Below the pieces are notes generated by a model. The model made no database searches. It had not been told where the DNA came from and saw nothing but the letters and a program-made list of their open reading frames with translations. 64,000 bases of DNA, from the NCBI GenBank assembly GCA_946413525.1, contig CAMKKZ010000021.1, positions 1 through 64,000 on the forward strand. The letters run 5' to 3'. Within the stretch, counting starts at the first letter, position 1. Every line of letters begins with the position of its first letter. Shown here piece by piece: positions 60,029 to 64,000 of this stretch. Source of the DNA: an uncultured Oribacterium sp. Lineage in GTDB: Bacteria > Bacillota > Clostridia > Lachnospirales > Lachnospiraceae. A program made the position numbers and the translations under genes.

Positions 60029-60766
60029 TTTGGCAATTGACAGAACCGCTTTCAAAAGAAGAAGGAACAGCTTCCCGGAAAACAGACTCAGGACGACAAC
60101 TGCCGCGGTCCAGGCCAGGAGATCCTTCGTATCAAGATAGACCTTGGCCTGCTGCAGGCTGCTTCCAATGGAACGCGCAGGCATGCCGATTACCTCGGCG
60201 GCAATGCCGGCTTTCCACGCCAGCCCGGCAGCCACCTCGCAGGCCGAATAAAGGAATGGTTCTACCTGGGGAAGCAGTATGAAGCGGACTCGCCGGATCA
60301 GAGGGATGCGGAAAACGAAGGCCATCTCGTCCATTTCCTTGCTGCGCCCCCGAATCCCTTCCAGAACATTCCCATAAATCACGGGCAGCGTCATCAGGAA
60401 GGAAATGAGCGTGGAAAGGCGGCGGGATGAAAATATGACCAGTGCCAAGATAATGAACGAGGCCACCGGAACCGAGCGTATGGCCAGCATCAGGGGCATG
60501 CAGAGCTCCCGGAACCTTAAATATCTGGATGCGAACGCCGCGAACAGAACCCCCAGAAAAACGGCCCCGCAATATCCCCCCATGATTCTTAGCGTAGAAC
60601 AGAATACGGCATCCCAAAAGGAAGGGGTGAATGACAACTCCCTGAGACGCAAAAGCGCCTTGACGGGAGAGACTAAAAAAAGCTCCTGGTCCAGAATACG
60701 GCTCATCCCCTCCCAGACCAGGAGCCAGAACAGGACTGCCCAGAGCCTGATCTCATGCTTTTTCAT
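59981..60766 (-). CDS. ABC transporter permease (SsuC/TauC-type)
   Basis: 261 residues from ATG 60766; a GTG at 60805 would add 13 residues but has no better ribosome site. Six membrane segments, with the permease-ATPase coupling loop EVAAGLAWKAGIAAEVIGMP and SVPVASFIILALVIF. This branch imports alkanesulfonates, taurine, nitrate or thiamine precursors through the cytoplasmic membrane with a lipoprotein receptor and an SsuB-like ATPase. The receptor gene is directly upstream. No ATPase gene is present on either side, so it must borrow one or be inactive. Its C-terminal coding DNA is duplicated in tandem past the stop. Confidence 0.88.
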   Translation of the reverse strand: MKKHEIRLWAVLFWLLVWEGMSRILDQELFLVSPVKALLRLRELSFTPSFWDAVFCSTLRIMGGYCGAVFLGVLFAAFASRYLRFRELCMPLMLAIRSVPVASFIILALVIFSSRRLSTLISFLMTLPVIYGNVLEGIRGRSKEMDEMAFVFRIPLIRRVRFILLPQVEPFLYSACEVAAGLAWKAGIAAEVIGMPARSIGSSLQQAKVYLDTKDLLAWTAAVVVLSLFSGKLFLLLLKAVLSIAKMEKSISLKRIRKFTK

Positions 60767-60814
60767 TTTATTATTACCTGACGCATCTGAAAATCCTGTC
60801 CGCACCGCCCGATC

Positions 60815-62164
60815 TTACCATTCCGGAACATAGTAGAAATCATCCTCCGGCAGGGCTCCGCCCACAGCTTTCTCATTTTGCCCATAGAGCACGGAAAGAT
60901 AGCCTGAAAGCCTGTCCCGCATCGCGTCCCCATCAATAAACACAATGTTGCAGGCAGGAATTGCCTTTTTTGCCACCGCTTCGGGAACAATGTCATATTT
61001 CCCCACAAGGGCTGCCGCCTCGTCCACATTGCTGTTCACGTAATCCACGGATTCGGCATAGGCGGAAAGGAACGCGTCCACCGCATCGGGATGAGCCTCC
61101 AGGAATTCCTTCCTGACCACCGTCACGCCCGTAAGGAGCGCGGACGGGGTATCCTGTCCTTCCTGAAGCTTTTCCCATTCCTCGGTAAGATCCAGCACGG
61201 TCCGCAGGCCTTCTTCTTTCATCTGCGCCGTCGTGACAAAGGGCTGCGGAAGCATGGCAATTCCTGACTCATCCGAAAGCAGCGCCGCAAGGCATTCCGC
61301 ATGCTCGCTCTTCCATTCAATGGTAACATCCTTGTCGGGATCAATCCCATTTTCGGAAAGAACATAATTCAAAGCATATTCCGGCGTGGCCCCTTTGCCG
61401 CTGGCATAAATAGTCCTGCCCTTAAGGTCCTCCACCGTCTGCACGCTGTCTCCATTTTCCACGATGTACAGTATGCCCAGGGTATTGATATTTGTAACAG
61501 CCAGGCCGCCGCTCGTGTTGTTATAAAGGACAGCCGCCAGATTGGCCGGAAGCGCCGCAATATCCACCTCGCCCTTTACAAGAAGGGGCGCCACCTCATC
61601 TACAGCGGAAACGATCTGGAAAGTGCAGGAAACATCCTCAAGCTCATCCTTTTCCGCAAGATCCATAAGCCGTACCATGCCCATGGCCGTCGGGCCCTTC
61701 ATGGCAAGCACCCTGATTTCTACGGCATCCTCTTCGTCCTCATTTTCGTTCTCATCAGCCGCGGCATCCTCATCTTCATTCTTTTCGGACTCCGCATCCT
61801 CATTTCCGCTCTCATCAGCCACATCGTCCTCACCTTCGCCCTTTTCAGACGCATCGTCCTCTTTTGCCGTTTCGCCGGATTCCTTCTCTCCGACATTATC
61901 CTTCGCCTCTTCCGTTGAGCCGGCGGGCGCAGGGGCAACTACCGCGTCTCCCTTCCCATCATCAGCCTTCTCCCCGCTGCCGGCATTATCCGGAGAATCC
62001 GCCGTGACAACCGCCTCGCCTGACGCGGAAGGCGCGTCCACCTGGGACTCCTTGCCCGCGTTTCCTGCAGGCTCAGGGACATTACCCGTTCCACCACAGC
62101 CAAAAAGCGCCATCGCCATTATAGCTGCCATGATAAATGCCACAATACATTTCCTCTTCATCAT
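60815..62164 (-). CDS. ABC transporter substrate-binding lipoprotein (NMT1/SsuA-like)
   Basis: 449 residues. AAAGGA precedes the ATG. The lipobox LFGC (Cys near 23) anchors it outside the membrane. Residues about 25-148 are an unusual linker of A, G, D, E, S and N ending in a nearly pure acidic run. The binding domain follows (about 150-449): IRVLAMKGPTAMGMVRLMD, VDIAALPANLAAVLYN, TIYASGKGATPEYAL, and the hinge regions of the NMT1/SsuA/TauA group. Ligand unknown; sulfonate, nitrate or pyrimidine precursors are typical. Ten to fifty bases separate it from the permease. Standard family members lack the 120-residue acidic linker. Confidence 0.9.
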   Translation of the reverse strand: MMKRKCIVAFIMAAIMAMALFGCGGTGNVPEPAGNAGKESQVDAPSASGEAVVTADSPDNAGSGEKADDGKGDAVVAPAPAGSTEEAKDNVGEKESGETAKEDDASEKGEGEDDVADESGNEDAESEKNEDEDAAADENENEDEEDAVEIRVLAMKGPTAMGMVRLMDLAEKDELEDVSCTFQIVSAVDEVAPLLVKGEVDIAALPANLAAVLYNNTSGGLAVTNINTLGILYIVENGDSVQTVEDLKGRTIYASGKGATPEYALNYVLSENGIDPDKDVTIEWKSEHAECLAALLSDESGIAMLPQPFVTTAQMKEEGLRTVLDLTEEWEKLQEGQDTPSALLTGVTVVRKEFLEAHPDAVDAFLSAYAESVDYVNSNVDEAAALVGKYDIVPEAVAKKAIPACNIVFIDGDAMRDRLSGYLSVLYGQNEKAVGGALPEDDFYYVPEW

Positions 62165-62694
62165 ACTGCATCCTTTCCTAATAGGCTCTCCTCCCTTAAG
62201 GATCTGCTTTATCCGGGTATTTCTTGCTGAATATTTCCAGTCGGGTATTTCTCCTGATAACTTTTAGCACCTTATTCGCAGCCGTCTTTATCGACTGCTC
62301 ATACAGTCGTTCAGAAGCGCTCCGCGCCCCTGGACTCCCTCTGAAAATCAGATTGCGCTGAATAGTCACCCCCTCTAATCGAACGGGCTTTTGCCACTCT
62401 GAGTTCTGACATAGCGACCCCTTCGGAGAGGAAAATCAACGCTTCCTTAATAGCGCAGCTTTTGGCCGCTCTGACTCCTGATAAACAATCAGGCATCGGA
62501 TTCATAAGACATTCTTCAGAGCTTTCTCAGTCAAGCCGTCCCCTACGCAAGCCTCCCCTTATGCAAGCTTTCCCAGTCAAGCCTTCCCCTTTCGGGAGCT
62601 TTGATAATTCGCAACGCATACAAGAATAACACATATCCCCCAAAAAATCATTCCCTTTCTTACTTTCTTGCTTTTCAAGACTCTTTCCGCCATT
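62165..62694. other. Intergenic mosaic before the MazF region
   Basis: No gene is supported. It contains a segment near 62390-62420 (GCCACTCTGA, then TTCTGACATAGCGA) that also occurs near 49240, 39760 (inverted) and 34720. Short direct repeats of CAAGCC, TCCCCT and GCAAGC occur at 62530-62590. The promoter of the binding-protein gene should lie near 62200-62280; I see no clear boxes. Confidence 0.5.
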
Positions 62695-62826
62695 TCGCTA
62701 CTCAACTGCCTGCAAGCCCGGTACCGTCCCGCTCTTCCTTTAAGGCCGTCATGCTCATAACGCTAATGTCGCTATTCAACCGCTTGAAAGCCCGCTACCG
62801 CCCCGCTCTTTCTTTAAGGCCGTCAT
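62695..62826. repeat. 58-bp direct repeat, 74-bp period
   Basis: Copies at 62695-62752 and 62769-62826 match at nearly all positions. Read on the minus strand each encodes MTALKnERnGnGL and a stop, so a short gene end was duplicated. Confidence 0.88.
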
Positions 62827-62888
62827 ATTTCCCAGAGGGACATCGTACTCGTCAATCAGAAGAATAACTATCTTCCCAATTATTTTTG
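62776..62888 (-). pseudogene. Fragment of an AAA-ATPase-like / PDDEXK_9 protein (Walker B region)
   Basis: Reads KIIGKIVILLIDEYDVPLG and then the repeat tail to TGA 62776. ILLIDEYDVPL is the Walker B signature of the AAA-ATPase_like family whose C-terminal nuclease part is seen at 63663-64000. It overlaps the 3' end of the MazF gene in another frame, marking a deletion joint. Confidence 0.6.
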
Positions 62889-63340
62889 GCCCCCAAATCC
62901 ATTTCTCTTTTTTCACTGTCCGAACGTACAGGAACACGTATGATTCCCAGGCTGATCTTTATAACTCTGTTTATTTCCTTCATACGTTCCTTTGGCACTT
63001 TGCCACAATACTTCATAATCCGACTTTTGTCTATCGTCCTGATTTGCTCCAGATGGACAATGCATGCCGTCTTCAGCACGCCCACCGGCGGCAGAATATA
63101 ATGCGTCGGCTGCCCTCTGCCCCTTCCAGACTGAATGGATATCGCCGCGCCAATGACTGTACTGCTGTACCTGTTCCCCGCATTGTTCCGGATCACCGGC
63201 ACTGGCCTTTTCCCGCCCTGCTCTGAGCCTTTGAAGGGATTCAGGTTCGCGAGGAAGATGTCGCCCCGCCGGTACTTCCATTCCTTCTGCTCCCTCTTTG
63301 CGTCATGCCCCATAGCGTCTTCATTCTTCCTCGTTTTCAC
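62852..63340 (-). CDS. PemK/MazF-family toxin (mRNA interferase)
   Basis: 162 residues from a GTG at 63340 that overlaps the stop of the upstream frame; an ATG nine codons later (63313) is possible. Core motifs: YRRGDIFLANLNPFKGSEQGG, KRPVPVIRNNAGN, TVIGAAIS and the strand HLEQIRTIDKSRI. MazF toxins cleave RNA in the cytoplasm and need an antitoxin; no antitoxin gene is recognisable beside it, only the tail of a HTH regulator. The final residues (about NNWEDSYSSD) are encoded by an unrelated ATPase fragment, so the C-terminus is altered. Confidence 0.87.
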   Translation of the reverse strand: MKTRKNEDAMGHDAKREQKEWKYRRGDIFLANLNPFKGSEQGGKRPVPVIRNNAGNRYSSTVIGAAISIQSGRGRGQPTHYILPPVGVLKTACIVHLEQIRTIDKSRIMKYCGKVPKERMKEINRVIKISLGIIRVPVRSDSEKREMDLGAKNNWEDSYSSD

Positions 63341-63666
63341 TCTCCTTCCCCCTCATCTTTATCCGGCACGTAGACAACCACGTCCTCCACAGAACATTTC
63401 AACACCTCGCATATTGCCCGTATTGTTTCCGTAGACATCAGCGCGTTCGCGATGCAGGCTGCCGCTAAGGTCTTCCCCGTGCCCACGCCGCCCCAGAACA
63501 GCAGGCCGATGTTCTCCGAACGTGCCCTGTTCCAGTTGGCGACGTACTGCCGCGCCTTTTGGATCACCTCCGTGTCCTCCGCGTCGGAGAAGCGCCACTC
63601 CCGGAAATGCCTGTCCTGGATCCCCATGAACCGCAGCCTCCTGAGGGCGATCATCCTCTCTATCAT
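63337..63666 (-). pseudogene. Chimeric remnant: DnaC-like ATPase fused to the end of an XRE regulator
   Basis: 109 residues. Residues about 14-75 (GIQDRHFREWRFSD, ENIGLLFWGGVGTGKTLAAA) are the Walker A region of a DnaC/IstB-like helicase loader typical of conjugative elements. From about 77 the sequence (STETIRAICEVLKCSVEDVV) is the last helix of a Cro/C1-type HTH protein. Both source genes are missing most of their length. The ATG overlaps the upstream stop (ATGA) and the stop overlaps the MazF start, so a deletion has left a short, still coupled, hybrid frame. Confidence 0.7.
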
Positions 63667-64000
63667 GCTGTCCTGACCTCGACATTCTTTCCGGAGAAGG
63701 CAATGCCATATCTTACAATATCGATTATGCCACGATCTTCCAGCTCTCTCTGATATTGTTTTTCTTTCGTCTGAACAAGAGCTTCTTCTGCCAGCTCAGA
63801 CAGCTTATCTTTCTCTGATACGGACACGGCCTTGAACTCCATCAGAATACCGGGTAAAGTCTTGTCCTTAGGCTCAAGCTGAAGATCAAACCTTCCTTCA
63901 CCGGATTCTCTGTTAGAACGTATGTAATACTTTGAAGAAAGACTGGCCACCAGGCCGAGCACCATTCCGTGATAAAAGCCTTCTGCCGCTCCGTCGTAGA
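63663..64000 (-). CDS. C-terminus of an AAA-ATPase-like PDDEXK_9 nuclease (N-terminus beyond window)
   Basis: The frame enters from the right edge (AAEGFYHGMVLGLVASL) and ends at 63663. Motifs RSNRESGEGRFDLQL, GILMEFKAV and IVRYGIAFSGKNVEV are those of the PD-(D/E)XK domain (D, then E-x-K) that ends AAA-ATPase_like proteins. This large Clostridia and Bacteroidetes family is linked to mobile DNA. Function is unproven; nuclease activity is expected from the conserved residues. A Walker B fragment of the same family lies at 62776-62888. Confidence 0.88.
   Translation of the reverse strand, partial: YDGAAEGFYHGMVLGLVASLSSKYYIRSNRESGEGRFDLQLEPKDKTLPGILMEFKAVSVSEKDKLSELAEEALVQTKEKQYQRELEDRGIIDIVRYGIAFSGKNVEVRTA

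Overview
The window reads as chromosomal DNA of a Gram-positive clostridium, most likely a gut Lachnospiraceae-type organism. The evidence is AGGAGG-type ribosome binding sites, SigA-like promoters, lipobox lipoproteins, giant CnaB/SpaA wall-anchored surface proteins, a cell-wall-binding L,D-transpeptidase, a GntP/DUF1537 acid-sugar operon and Clostridia-style BREX and Ter-module genes. No rRNA, tRNA, CRISPR array or intact transposase was recognised.

Layout. 1-4300: an edge-truncated Rpn nuclease, structured repeats and an acidic lipoprotein. 4364-32373: two giant surface proteins on the minus strand. The first (5329 aa) is intact, with four right-handed beta-helix modules, CnaB/SdrD/SpaA-type stalk domains and an unusual MARTGG sorting motif. 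The second (3736 aa) has lost its 5' end at a rearrangement scar near 32.4 kb. 32.5-37.5 kb: an orphan FecCD permease, an L,D-transpeptidase and a trigger-factor-like lipoprotein, separated by elaborate hairpin elements. 37.7-45.8 kb: a clean catabolic locus (GntR regulator, 3-hydroxyisobutyrate-dehydrogenase-family enzyme, two DUF1537 kinases, PdxA2, GntP permease) that should import and break down threonate- or erythronate-type acids. 46.2-49.2 kb: a three-gene envelope operon (GT2-GtrA, phosphodiester glycosidase, membrane protein). 49.4-54.6 kb: a PARG-like enzyme and part of the Ter-associated metabolite module (StiP PRTase-PELOTA, ATP-grasp, HAD). 54.8-58.1 kb: a decayed BREX defence locus around one intact AAA ATPase. 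58.1-62.2 kb: a DUF2974 lipase-like protein and an ABC permease with its binding protein. 62.2-64 kb: a mosaic of truncated mobile-element genes around a MazF/PemK toxin.

The most unusual property is how actively short DNA duplicates here. Many otherwise ordinary proteins (HAD, StiP, DUF2974, phosphodiester glycosidase, binding protein, trigger-factor lipoprotein, Rpn) each carry a different in-frame low-complexity or tandem-repeat insertion, usually between domains. Several genes also have their 3' ends copied in tandem past the stop codon. The intergenic spaces hold several dispersed structured repeat families: an approximately 80-nt three-way-junction element (6 copies), a palindrome family with compensatory stem changes (3 copies), a 103-bp MITE with terminal inverted repeats (2 copies, one of which has displaced the start of a glycosyltransferase gene), and a single 207-nt multi-hairpin element.

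Assignments rest on reading motifs by eye. No database search was run, so domain limits are approximate and family names should be read as recognitions rather than computed hits.
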